Shown here: positions 45,136 through 56,400 of the stretch, one piece after another | How the letters are laid out: every line of letters starts with the position of its first letter | Numbering within the stretch: the stretch's first letter is position 1 | Source of the DNA: Sordaria brevicollis | Lineage: Eukaryota > Ascomycota > Sordariomycetes > Sordariales > Sordariaceae | Direction: 5' to 3' | NCBI GenBank assembly: GCA_033439795.1 | Contig: JAUTDP010000004.1 | Coordinates: 62,001 to 126,000, forward strand | DNA length: 64,000 nucleotides | The notes under the pieces: model-generated | Databases searched by the model: none | What the model was told of the DNA's origin: nothing | What the model saw: the letters and a program-made list of their open reading frames with translations, nothing else | Translations under genes and position numbers: made by a program

Positions 45136-45645
45136 CTTTGCTGTTGTTTGCGGTTTATCGGGTGGTATATATGACGGTTGGTACAGGAGTGAGTCAAGAT
45201 GTTGCTGGCTTGTGGGAAGCGTGATGTTGCAAGTTGATGGTTGGTGGGAGGGTTTGAGTTTCAGTTGCAAGCTGGGAGGCATTTTAAATCCACGACGCCA
45301 ACAGGAGACTGATGAAGTGAAGGTACAGAAGGCCTGGTACCGGCGGGTCAGGTAGGTGAAGGGGGCACGCCTTGGGATTGTCGGTACTTGGTGAGCTTCA
45401 CTTGGACTAGGTGCCTTCCCCGTTTGAGAGACCCTTTGCGAACCGTCAACGGCCATCTTCCCTCCCCACACTACATCTATGTACCACGTGGGTAGAGGTA
45501 AGCACCTCAGCAAGACGGATCACCCTGGATACGGAACCCCTTACCCCACCTACCAAACTTCTCCTACCATCCGAATTCCATTTTTGCAAGCTTCCCTTCT
45601 CACTCTCCTCTTTCCACAACACGCGCCATCAATACACCCGCTACA
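45136..45645. promoter_or_regulatory. Bidirectional promoter between family B members 1 and 2
   Basis: Only 510 bases separate the divergent starts at 45135 (-) and 45646 (+), so the two genes probably share control elements. TAGAGGTA occurs near 45493. No clear TATA box is seen on either side. Confidence 0.55.
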
Positions 45646-47014
45646 ATGGCCCACCACTATTCAGTCGATTGGAGCGATTACAGCGACGACGATGACAGCA
45701 CCAGAAAGACCTCTCGGCCGAAAACGCTGATGGATATCATCAGTCAAAGTGTCGACGGCGCGCGAGAAAAGGGTCAAGTCGTGCCCGACGATCATCTTGT
45801 TCGATCCAGAGATGACACACTCAAACTGATGCCGTTGGAGAGTCAGAATGAGGGACAGCGCAAACTCACCAGCCTGATGGCTTATGCCATCGTGTGGTGG
45901 TTGACGAAATACAAAGAGGACTTCAAACAAGCTCCTCTTGCTGTCGCGAGGGAGCAACTCAAGATAGAACACGACTCCTACGTTCGCAATATGGAGCGCC
46001 TGGAGCGGCAAAGGCAGCAGCTCGATGAGGAAAGGGCGAGGTTACGGGAGGAGAAGATAAACTTTGAGGTGGAAAAGAAGGTCATCAGAAGTCTTCTTTA
46101 TGAGCCTATTGATCCGCTTCAAGAGGCGCTGCGCGCTGGCTGGGGGCTGTTTCCAGAACTGAATGAGCCGAGCAGTAGCACAACCACCTTGCCACAGGGA
46201 GGAAACAGCGGAGGAAAACAACAACAGGAAAACAGCGAGGTGAGTAGCCCCAGATATTCGATCTCCAGCGCGACATGGCTCGTTCTGACTTTGGGCGCAC
46301 TAGAATGCTTCCAGTGTTTCGGCCACATCCACCAGCACCAACCTAGGCCTCTCTCAGCCTAACATCAACGACAAACCCACGGAGCAACCGCAACAGAAGT
46401 CAGAAGATCTCCCCGCTGCAGTTGAAGGAAGTCAAGCAGACCCCGTCCTAGCTCACCGCGACCCACGTCACAAACCCGAGTGGTCAGGTCTCGAACGCGG
46501 CATCCGTTCAGCCATGGAGCACCTCGCACTTCACATCATCGCAGACAAAAGGCGAACCCCAACCATCGCCAACATCAACATCACGCCCTCCCTCGTGATC
46601 GGGATACTGTCGAAGCTATACAGGGTCGGAACGCCCGCTCAAATTGACAACTGGCGCGCGTTCGAGCGAGAAGGCGAGCCGGGAATTTGGTACTGCTGGT
46701 TTGGCGTCATCAACCACGGCAAGGACCATCCGGAGGTAGCAGCCAGGAAGTGCGTTTGCATGCGGTGGACTCCGGAATACATTCCTTGTTCGTTCTACCA
46801 TACTTTCCCGGACTGCTTTCTGGTGAAGAAGAATGATGCTGGGTCGGGAACGGGGGCGCGGTGCTCGTTTGTTTGGAAACGGCTTGTGGAGCGGATACAG
46901 GATCATATTGTCAGGCATATATATAGGCCTCTGCCTGTGCCTGCTGGGGGAAGTGATGGTGATGGGAACTTGAAAGAGGGAGAGGAGCAGAAGAAGGAGA
47001 ATAGAAGTGCCTAG
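45646..47014 (+). CDS. Orphan family B, member 2
   Basis: Exon 1 is 45646-46239 and exon 2 is 46304-47014, joined in phase 0 across a 64-bp intron (GTGAGT donor, CACTAG acceptor), giving 434 residues. The start is in good context (CTACAATGGCC). The N-terminus is acidic (DYSDDDDS). The family helix reads FKQAPLAVAREQLKIEHDSY and is followed by a coiled coil (ERQRQQLDEERARLREEKIN). A Ser/Gln-rich linker spans the intron. The C-terminal domain has GIRSAMEHLALHII, VIGILSKLYRVG, IDNWRAFEREGEP, WYCWFGVINHG, HPEVAARKCVC and CSFVWKRLVERI. The Trp/Cys pattern suggests a compact, possibly metal-binding fold. Function is unknown. Confidence 0.72.
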
Positions 47015-47765
47015 AGGTTCCTGGAAGTAGTTTTGGGAGGCGGTAATAGGTAAGGAAGGCGTTGGAGATGCGGGAGTGCGATCTAACATTTGATGGGGGT
47101 TATATGAGAGGCAAATTGGGTTGTCAACAACGGACTTCACTACATCGGACACAGTCACTTGCCCTAGGATACTTGAGTCAGGTTGTGTAGAGTCACTGTC
47201 AAGAACAATATGTATATAGGAAACTCATCAGCAAGCAGAAAAGGACAGTGTCGCTGGCGTGCCGCAGGTTACGGAAAGAGAAAGAGGCTCAATCGAAAAC
47301 ACGGACATTGAACAACCGACGGGCGTCACTGCTCATGATTGATACGTGAATATAATAAACTTCATACATGGAACAGGCATCGTAGGTCGCTAACACCAGT
47401 CGAACAGCCTGATTATGACAGAACCTTCAACGTTCCGTCAGGTGACTGTGCCTGAACAGCCGGGTTGAACGGTGAAAGGCCGTGGTCTGTGCCGTCTGCC
47501 ACCAGAACGTAGGAATTGTCCGTTCACTTGACCTTCAACCTTTACACCACCTTCTCAGGTATTTAGTGCACTCAGCGTACAAATTTTCTTGAGCTGCAGT
47601 CATCCTTCTAAATTTTCCTTCCACGCCGACACCAACACGACACCACCTTGACCAGCCACCACCTCACCCTTTGTATCAAAATCCCCGCTCCGCCCACCAA
47701 ACACTTCAACACGCGCATTCCCAGTCTCTCCTTCCCTAAGACAAGCGCCTTCCACATCCGTCACA
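47015..47765. other. Intergenic region between family B members 2 and 3
   Basis: No gene recognised; promoter of member 3 at the right end. Confidence 0.45.
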
Positions 47766-49377
47766 ATGTGCCTGAGCCCGCGCAAGTGGCGCGATTGCGA
47801 CCAATGCAGCTACTGGCGCGATTGCGGCAAGTGTACCCCGCGACCAAGCCTCGGCGAGTTTTTGATCCAAAATGTCGAGCGCAAAGAACGGGAAACCAAT
47901 AGCCGGCCGCACATGGCCGAAAAAAACCTTGTCCGCTCCATGAACGATTCCCTTTCACACCTTCCTCTTGATGACCAATACGTGTGGGAATTCCGGCTGC
48001 TGAGACTGATGACGGCGACTATCACCTGGTGGAAGGGAAGACAAGCCGAAGACATCAAGCAGGCATCTCTCGCCGTCGCGAGGGAATATCTCAAAGAGGA
48101 GAGCGATGCCTTGCTCAAGCAGAAGGAAGAGCTGGAGCGCATCAAGAAACAGTTGGACAATGAGAGGAAGAAGTTGGAGAGGCGGAAGAAAGAGATGGAG
48201 CAGGAGAGGTCGCAACTTGATGAGAAAGAGAGGATCCTCCACTCCAAGCTTGATGATCTGACTAGGAAGGAACGTGAGGAAGTTACCGAAAAGTGGAATC
48301 AGCTCGCCCATGTTGATCCAACCTCCCACCAGGAAGGATCGAGTGGAAAGCAACAGAGAGGTACATATACAGTTTGGACAGTCAAGCAGCAAGCTGGAAA
48401 GGTTAGTAGCCGCCCCGACACTCAGCACTTTTTGGCTCTTGCTAACTCTGACCAGAAGAGGAAAAGAGCGGCGGGTGCCACTGCCATCAGGAAGCGAGCA
48501 CGCCGGAAGATTGACGAGGTTAGTCGCCGTCCCAACATTCAAAACACGCTTTTTGTCTTTTACTAACTCAATCCAGGAGACAAAAGTATCTGTATCGACA
48601 ACTTCTATAGCCGCCGTCGATGAGCTAAAGCAGATTTTCGCCAGTATGAGCCTCGAAGAAGGCTCGAAGCCACCCCAACAGCAGCAAAAAGCCCCTCCTT
48701 CTCAACTCACCTCTACACTCGCACCCAACTCCAAGCCAAACGCCACCACATCAAAGCCAGCCCCTACTCCAGCCAACAAGCCAGCCAACCCTCCGGCTGC
48801 TCCACGCCCCAAATTCTCGCCTCTCGAAGAAGCCGTCCGCAACGCCATGGGACCCGAAGGAACGATAAACCTGCACCTCAACAACGTCACGAAGAGTTCA
48901 TCCAGACAGCTAGAAATACATCAACGACTCTTCAGCAAGCTCAACGTCCCCACCGAGACCGTGGCAGCAGTGCTCATGAAGCTCCTCAGACACAGCGACG
49001 CCAGCAAGCTCGAGAACTGGCGCGCGTTTGAGAGAGAAGGGAAGGAGGACCGGTGGTACTGCTGGTTTGGTCTCGTCAACTATGGCGAGCGACATCCCCC
49101 CGTTGCGGAGCGGAAGTGTCTCTGCGACCAGATACGGGAGACGGCAGCTGCGAATTTGAACATGAACCACAACCCACAGCAGGCTTCCGGGTTATTTGTG
49201 AATGGGTTTCCGAAGCCGTATTGTATGCTGGTGAGGAAGAACTCGAACTTTGGCTTGTGCTCCTTTGTGTGGAGACATATCCTGGATTCGGAGCATGTGA
49301 GGCCGTATGCATCGACCTATAGGGAGAAATGCAGGTGGAAGGCTACGAGGCCGTACCTGGTGGAGATGAAGAGGTAA
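47766..49377 (+). CDS. Orphan family B, member 3
   Basis: Exons are 47766-48401, 48456-48518 and 48577-49377, all joined in phase 0, giving 499 residues. The N-terminus has a Cys/Trp cluster (RKWRDCDQCSYWRDCGKC) not seen in members 1 and 2, spaced like a zinc-binding knuckle. The helix motif IKQASLAVAREYLKEESDAL is followed by a long coiled coil (about residues 115-185). A very basic middle exon (KRKRAAGATAIRKRARRK) looks like a nuclear signal. After a Pro/Ser-rich linker comes the C-terminal domain: LENWRAFEREGKEDRWYCWF, then VNYGERHPPVAERKCLC and LCSFVWRHI. The two introns (54 and 58 bp) resemble each other in sequence. Function is unknown. Confidence 0.72.
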
Positions 49378-49750
49378 TTGTGGAAGGAGGGAGGTTTTTG
49401 ATGAATACCTCTAGGTAATGTGTTCCAGATGGATTAGCTGGACTGTAAGGATACAATGCATAGGAGGCAAGTTGGACTGTTGAAGACATTGATACTGGTC
49501 ACGAGTCCCAGCTGTCTTCGACACCTGTCCTACAGCAAGGGAATGATGAAGGACTGTCTGGTTATGGAATGTGTGATGTAGATATACCTCCGGATAGAAA
49601 CTACGGGAATATCAGAGTGCCTGTTTTATGCTTGTCTCTATATTACACGTGTGATGCCATGCGTGTCCTACGTTACAAGTCTAAATGCTGGTAGCGCTGT
49701 GCCTGGCATTCTCCTTCCCGGTGAACACCGCTATTTTTGGAGGCAGATTG
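49378..49750. other. 3' flank of family B member 3 up to the Copia element
   Basis: No gene seen. Composition is normal up to the left LTR; TACCTCTA occurs near 49403. Confidence 0.45.
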
Positions 49751-49956
49751 TGTTGAATCTGCACGACTGGGACGAATGGAATGAGGAGGAGGAGTGGATG
49801 AAAAGAAGAAAGAAAGCTTAATTTTTTATTGAGGAAAAGGGAAAAGAGATCTTGCCGGGTAGGCAAGCGAGTAATATATATATAAGTGGTAGTAATATTA
49901 TAAAATAATTTGAAACTATATTACGATATTCTATCTATTTAGTAAGATCTCCAATA
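49751..49956 (-). repeat. 3' LTR (left copy) of the Copia element
   Basis: 206 bases, same length as 55851-56056. The outer (left) half keeps G and C while the inner half is AT-converted. Confidence 0.88.
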
Positions 49957-49966
49957 CTCCCCTTCG
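49957..49966 (-). other. Polypurine tract of the Copia element
   Basis: CGAAGGGGAG on the minus strand directly abuts the 3' LTR, the position required for plus-strand priming. Confidence 0.6.
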
Positions 49967-52900
49967 AATTAGTATAGGTCGTAATAATATCCTTTTCCTC
50001 CAATATTAAAAGCCGTATAATTTATTATACGAAAAAGGTTAAAAATAATAAAACTTTTGATTTAGACGTCTTTAATTGAAATTAATACTACTATTTTATT
50101 CGTTTTTATAATTCAAATTAAATAGTAGTATATATAAATCGGTACGGCCAAAATTAATCGAGAAAAGTATTTGTAAATTAAAAGTCGTAAACGAATTTCG
50201 CGGAATTGCGGATTTAATCGTTAATTCGAGAATTTATTAGGGTAATTATTGAGGAATTTATAAAGGGTATACCGAAAAATAGTATATAAATAGTATAGGC
50301 TTAATAATAATTGGGGAAATAAATATAATAAGTATTTTTAGTAAAAAGATTATTTAAATTAATTTAAAAGTATTTTTAAATTAGATAAAGGTATTTAGAA
50401 GTAATATTTTAGTAAGGCCGTTAGCGATTTACTATTCGGTAATTATATAATGGAAATCGATTTTACCGGACGTTTATTTTTTACGGTAAAAGAACCTTTA
50501 AACTTTTATATATTTAATTCGGGCGTAAAATTAAAGGTTTTTTATAAGGGCTATAATTCCTTTATTATTTCTATAAATAATAATTACTTTAAATTTATTA
50601 ATAATATTGAATTCTTAGAATAACCGTTTAAATTAAACAATTTTTTTTATCGCTTATATTTATTTAATAAATTTTACTTCGTAAGAAAATAAGGTAATTA
50701 TAAATTATTATTTAGAATTTTAATTAATAATATTATTATTTATATTAAATAGGTAATTTAAGGTTAAACGTCGTTTTTAAGTATTTCCCGCCTAATCGGC
50801 GTTTATAAACCCTTTTAAATTATAAATCGGGTTGGTATAAATAAACTTTAAAGTAAACGAATTTTATAAATATTTGAAAATTTACTTTATAGTAATAATA
50901 TACGTTTTAATAGGGTTAGATATATATTTATTATAATAGGATATAATAAATACGATATTAAAGCGAATTTTTAATATTATATATATTAAAAATCTAATAG
51001 CGTTAATATATTATATTTTATTTTTTCGGCGAATTTTAAAATCTAAAAGCGGCTTTAATATTTTAGTTATCGATATAGGGGTTTTAATAAAATTAATATC
51101 CTAAAGGTAAAAATTCTATAAAATTTTTTCGATATATATTTTTTAAAATAAGCGAATAATACGATTTGCCCGGTTGCGAATTATTATTATATTTAAATAA
51201 AAAAAATATAATCTTATATCGGTTATTTAAAACCGTTTATTAAAAATTTCTTTAAATTCCCTAATTTCAATTTTAAAGGGGCCAATAATTAATAAATTAT
51301 TAATGTAAATAGTAACGTAAATTTGTCCTTTATAAAAAATACTATTATTGGCGGTAAGAGATTTAAAATTTTATTCTTTTAAGAAAATAAATAATATTTA
51401 ATATTAAATATAGGGTAATTATTTTAAACCGTATAGGGTTTTATTAAGGCGATATATTAAATTAGAATTAACGTCGAAGTTAGGGGGTTATTCTACGTAG
51501 ATTTCTTTTATAATTACGCTATATAAGAAGGCCGTTTAAATATTTATTTATTCGAATTTTAAATTAAGCGTAATAATAATAATAAAAATAATTTTATATA
51601 ATATAAATTTTATTACTATTACGAAGGTCTCGTTATAATCGATTCCTTTTATTTATTTAAAATCATAAATAATTTAACGGGTTTTATAGCGGATAATTTC
51701 GCTATTAATATTAATTTTTAATTTATATATTTATTTTCCCGAAAGAACTTTACGTCCTAAAAATTTAAAGATTAAAATTTAAATATTATTATATATTAGA
51801 GATTTATATTCGGCGCTTATAACCTATTACTATTCTAATTAATAAAGGGAATTGCGAACTTATTAATAATTTTTAAATTTAAAAGGTTTTTTATTATTAA
51901 TAATAATTTCGGCGAGGGCGTATATAAAAATAAAAATAGAATTTAGTATAAGAATAATAGGCTCTAAATAGCGGGGGTATAATTTAAGGTATAAACGAAT
52001 AACGGCTTCGGCGTATTGGGCGTTATAATTTCCAATATAAATAATATTTTAAATTGGAGAATTAGGATCGGAAGGAGGATTAAATTTAAATAATCGCTTC
52101 GGCGGTTTAAATAATTAATTAAATTCTCCCCTTAATTATACCGTCGGAATAGAATTATAGAGGGTAAGAATAATAATTCTCTTAAAATTATAAAAGGTAA
52201 TATTTTTTAAATTATAAATAACGATTCCCTTTAAATTATAAATAATAATTTTATTAATATTTATTATTACATTATATTAGCTTCGGTTAATATATTTAAA
52301 AATAGAAGGAATTTAGGGAATATCCGTAGGGTTAATTCTTTATACTTTTAATTAAATTTTAAAATTAATTCCCTATTTATATTTATATTAAATATATATA
52401 TAAAAAATTATATTATAAATCGTAATAACTTTTTTTATATTAAATAGGACGATATAATTACGTAAATCATTATATTTTAATATCTAATATAAGGTATTTA
52501 AAGGATAAAGCTTACTTGGGAATTCCCGATTAACCTTTTCATAATAATTAAAAGATTTAAATACCTATAAATAGGATAAATTAAATTTAGTACTAAATTA
52601 TATTTTATATAGGGTTATATTAATAATAAAATTTAAATTATAATTATTTAAATATATAACCGAATTTAATAAATATAATTATAATTTGAAATTAAAGCCC
52701 GTATTTTTAAATATAATAGTAAACTTCTTAAATAGAATGCTATTAAGGCGTTTAATTATACCGTTTCACTAATATTATTTTATCGTAGTATATTAGAAGG
52801 TAATATATTAATTCTAATAGAAATTTATTAACGCTTGACTTTAATTTTCGCCCGTACGGTTAAAACGGATATTTAAAACCCTACGTTCCCGGGTTTCAGT

Positions 52901-55838
52901 TCGGGTAAATTAAGTAAAAAACGTATTAAAAAACTTTAATTTATATTTAAGAAGGTAAATTTATACGAATTAGGTATAATTATTAATAATAATTAATTAA
53001 TAACGTTACTTACTAATACCCGTTATTTAGAACGGACCGGTTATATCGAAATAAATTTATTTAAATAAAATTATACTTTAATATATTAAACGATTATAGG
53101 GTTATTATTTAAACCGGTTAATTATATTTATTTCGTATATATAATTATTTTATAGGGGGGTTATATTAATAGATATATTTATTAGGGATTTAATATTCTA
53201 CTTTTTTAAATAATTTAAACATTTATATTAAAGATATTAATAATTTAATATATAGTAAATAGCGAGGGTAAGGCGAATTTAAGGGGGTATATATAATTAA
53301 TTAATAAAATAAAGGTTATAAATCTTTAATCCTATAAAGCGAAGACGGGAAGGAGCCCTTAAATAAATTATAAAATAATTATTTTATTTAATAATATAGA
53401 AGGATATACTTTATTCCCGAAATTAAAATAAGGAAATAAAATTATAAATAGTAATTAAGTAATAATATAAATTCTTTAATAATAAATAATTTTATTTACT
53501 TATAATTAACGTAGGGATTTAATAAATACTAATTATAGTAAGCGTAATAGAAATATTATTAATATTATAGACGGAGGGTTTTTCATAGGGTTCGAATTCT
53601 TTAATAAATCCGTTACGTTAATAAAAAATATAATTTATAATATTTATATTTAAAATAATTAGGTATTTAAAATTAAATAAAAAGTATTTTATATATTAAG
53701 TAACGAATAAAGTAAATACTTTTAAATTTAAATATAAGCTTTCTAATACGGGAATATATAGAAGACCGGAAATCCTTAAGACCGCCAAGTCCGGAAATTT
53801 TAAAAGTTCGTTATTAATAAATTTAAATTAATATTATAGGAGATTTAAATTAGGGAATCCCTAATTATAATATTTAATAGAAGGGTTTTCGCCGAAATTA
53901 GTTTCGTTATTAATATATTCTATACCGTTAATTAAATTAATAGAAAATATTAAAATTATACGCTTTAATAGCGGGTTTTTTTAATTAAATTATTATTATT
54001 AAAATTTAATAGAATATTAGTCTTAGGCCTATTAGTTATTTATAAGTTTTACGAACGGATATTTTTTAATACGAGGGCGATTAGCTAATTTTAAGTATTA
54101 TTTTTAATAAAAGTCGTTATTATAGAAGGGTACGTAATATACGCTATATAATTTTTAGGGGAATTCCTTTTAGGCTTTATATTTATATAGGTTAATATAA
54201 ATTATAAGAGTTTAATTAATAAAGGAAACGCGGTAATTATTATCGAATTTAATAGTTTCGGTGATAATATAATTTAAGGATATAATTTTAATAATTATAT
54301 TACTATTCGACTTTTAAATCGGTACGAGTAAATAAATTTAGAGAAAGTTATTGCGAAATTATATATATTCTTCGCTTAAGTTAATAAGAAATTTAATAAT
54401 TAAAAAAGAGTGAAAGAATTAATAATTAATATTTAAATTAATTATTTTATTATAAATATTAGTTAATTTAGAATTAAAATTAATAGTAGAGGAGTAATTA
54501 TTAACGGTAAGGTTTAAAAGTTTAATTATTAGATTTTAATATACCGAACCGGATTAATTTATTTTAAAAATATATTCCTATAAATATTTAAAGGCTTTTT
54601 TAATTATTTATAAATATTTTAAAAATAGGGTTAAATATTTAAAGATTTGGCGGGCTATATTATTAATATAAATTATAATAATCGAAATAAATTATTTTTA
54701 ATAAAATTCCTAATTTTAGAGGCCTTTAAAGTAAATTTTTTAAATATTATTAAAGTTTTCGGGTTCCGGGGGTAAAATTAAATATTTATTATATTTAAAA
54801 CCGTTAGAGAAGTTATAAATATTAATAAAATTGTATATAACTTTATATTATTTAATTTAAAAGGTTTTATCGGTATTTAAAAGGATAGCAAATTTTTCGT
54901 AATTAATAATTTAGGGTAATATATTTATATTAAGGATTAAATAAAAAGTAAGTAATTTTGCGAATAGGATATTTAGGTTTTTTAAATATTAATACGCGAA
55001 GAAGTATTATATAACGGCGGTAATATAATTATAAAATTTTAAATATTGATTAGATTAAATAATAATAAAGGTAATAAAAAAGTAAATAAAAATATATTTA
55101 AATATATTATAAAAATAAGTAAAAAGAAAGTTAAATTTTTATTTTATTTATATTTAATATTTTATATTAATAAATCGATTTTAAAGAATAAATGCGGGAA
55201 ATTAAGGTAATTTAAATATTTTATCGTAGTAGCGCCGCGGATAATAGGTTTAAAATTATAATAGTAATAGGGGTATCGTTTTGTAATTCGGGGCGTTTTA
55301 ACGTATTATAATTTACAATTCGGTTATAATATTATCGGGGCGTATTAAATTATCGGTCGATTTATACGTATTTAATTACAAATTGTAGTAATATTATAAT
55401 TAAGAGATTATAATTCGTAGTAGCGTAAAATTAATTTAAGAGTAAATAATTTAAATATTGAGGAAAAATTAATGGAAATCCGAAATACAATTTCGAATCG
55501 AAATATTATAATTTTAATTTAAGGTCTATTAATATTCAATTAAGAATAATTATATAAAATCGTCGTCGAATTATAATAGTATAATAGTAGTATTATTTAA
55601 TTAAAAAGTTTACGTTTCTAAAAATAAACCTACGTTTTAAAATACGCTTCCACTATACTTATTAAAATGCCTATTTAATAAGTAGGTAGGGTATACTATT
55701 ACGTACGTAAATATACGTATTGTATTACGTTTGTATTCCTATTAAACGATTAGATTTTAAATTCGGACTACGAAAGGAAGAAAGGGAAAAGGGGAGTAAA
55801 GGAAATATTTTTCGAGGTTTTTAATATACGTAGATTCC

Positions 55839-55850
55839 GGGCTCATAACT
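55839..55850 (-). other. Primer-binding site of half-tRNA (initiator Met) type
   Basis: The minus strand directly after the 5' LTR reads AGTTATGAGCCC. Its complement GGGCTCATAAC matches the anticodon stem-loop of eukaryotic initiator tRNA-Met, as in Drosophila copia, where a cleaved half-tRNA is the primer. The first base is probably a RIPed G. Confidence 0.65.
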
Positions 55851-56056
55851 TGTTGAATTTATACGATTGGGACGAATAGAATGAGGAGGAGGAGTAGATA
55901 AAAAGAAGAAAGAAAATTTAATTTTTTATTAAGGAAAAGGGAAAAGAGATCTTACCGAGTAGGCAAGCGAATAATATATATATAAATAGTAATAATGCTA
56001 TAAAACAATTTGAAACTATATCACGATATCCTATCCATCTGGTGAAATCTCCAACA
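55851..56056 (-). repeat. 5' LTR (right copy) of the Copia element
   Basis: Direct repeat of 49751-49956 in the same orientation. Differences between the copies are all transitions by eye. Here the outer (right) half is the better preserved. Confidence 0.88.
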
Positions 56057-56237
56057 AATTGTCCTCGATCTTGGGGTTGGTAATAATAGACTACATACCT
56101 CTAGCAAAGTTAGCTATCCGTAGCTCAACCCAAGAGGTACCTACCGTAGTAGGAAAACCTGTTTTGCAACAAGGCATGTCTAGCGTAGAAAAGGCACAAA
56201 GCGCATGTTTTTCAGACAAGGCATGTTTTTACAGCGG

Positions 56238-56400
56238 GTAAGGCGCTGTAGTTATAGTGCAATATAGTGGTTCTAAAATCTATTCTGGACTTGGCGCTAT
56301 AAGCTCGCTGTAGTTATAGTAGGCTTTAGCGACTGTAAAACTTAGCTCTAAGCTAAACGCTATAAACTCACTGTAAAGTTGCTAGCTACAGCGCATTACG
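56238..56400. repeat. Small element with GTAAGGCGCTGTAG inverted ends and internal duplication
   Basis: The left end GTAAGGCGCTGTAGTTA and the reverse complement of the right end (GTAATGCGCTGTAGCTA) differ at two positions. Inside, CGCTGTAGTTATAGT occurs twice (56244 and 56306), and GCTATAAGCTCGCTG / GCTATAAACTCACTG recurs about 64 bases apart. It lies 180 bases outside the Copia element. No target duplication is clear. Confidence 0.5.

Larger units (their letters stand above)
49751..56056 (-). mobile_element. RIP-degraded Ty1/Copia LTR retrotransposon, full length
   Basis: This 6.3-kb element is flanked by 206-bp direct repeats (LTRs) that start TGTTG and end CAACA or its RIPed form CAATA. 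It is on the minus strand. Immediately inside the right LTR is a primer-binding site, and immediately inside the left LTR a polypurine tract. The flanking five bases are GATTG (left) and AATTG (right), a target duplication with one G-to-A change. On the minus strand, 51278-51325 reads like the Copia reverse-transcriptase core, but with the catalytic YVDD converted to YINN (51296-51307) by G-to-A changes. The position of this motif, 1.3 kb from the 3' LTR, fits Copia gene order. Hundreds of stops and the loss of GC leave no usable frame. Confidence 0.88.
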
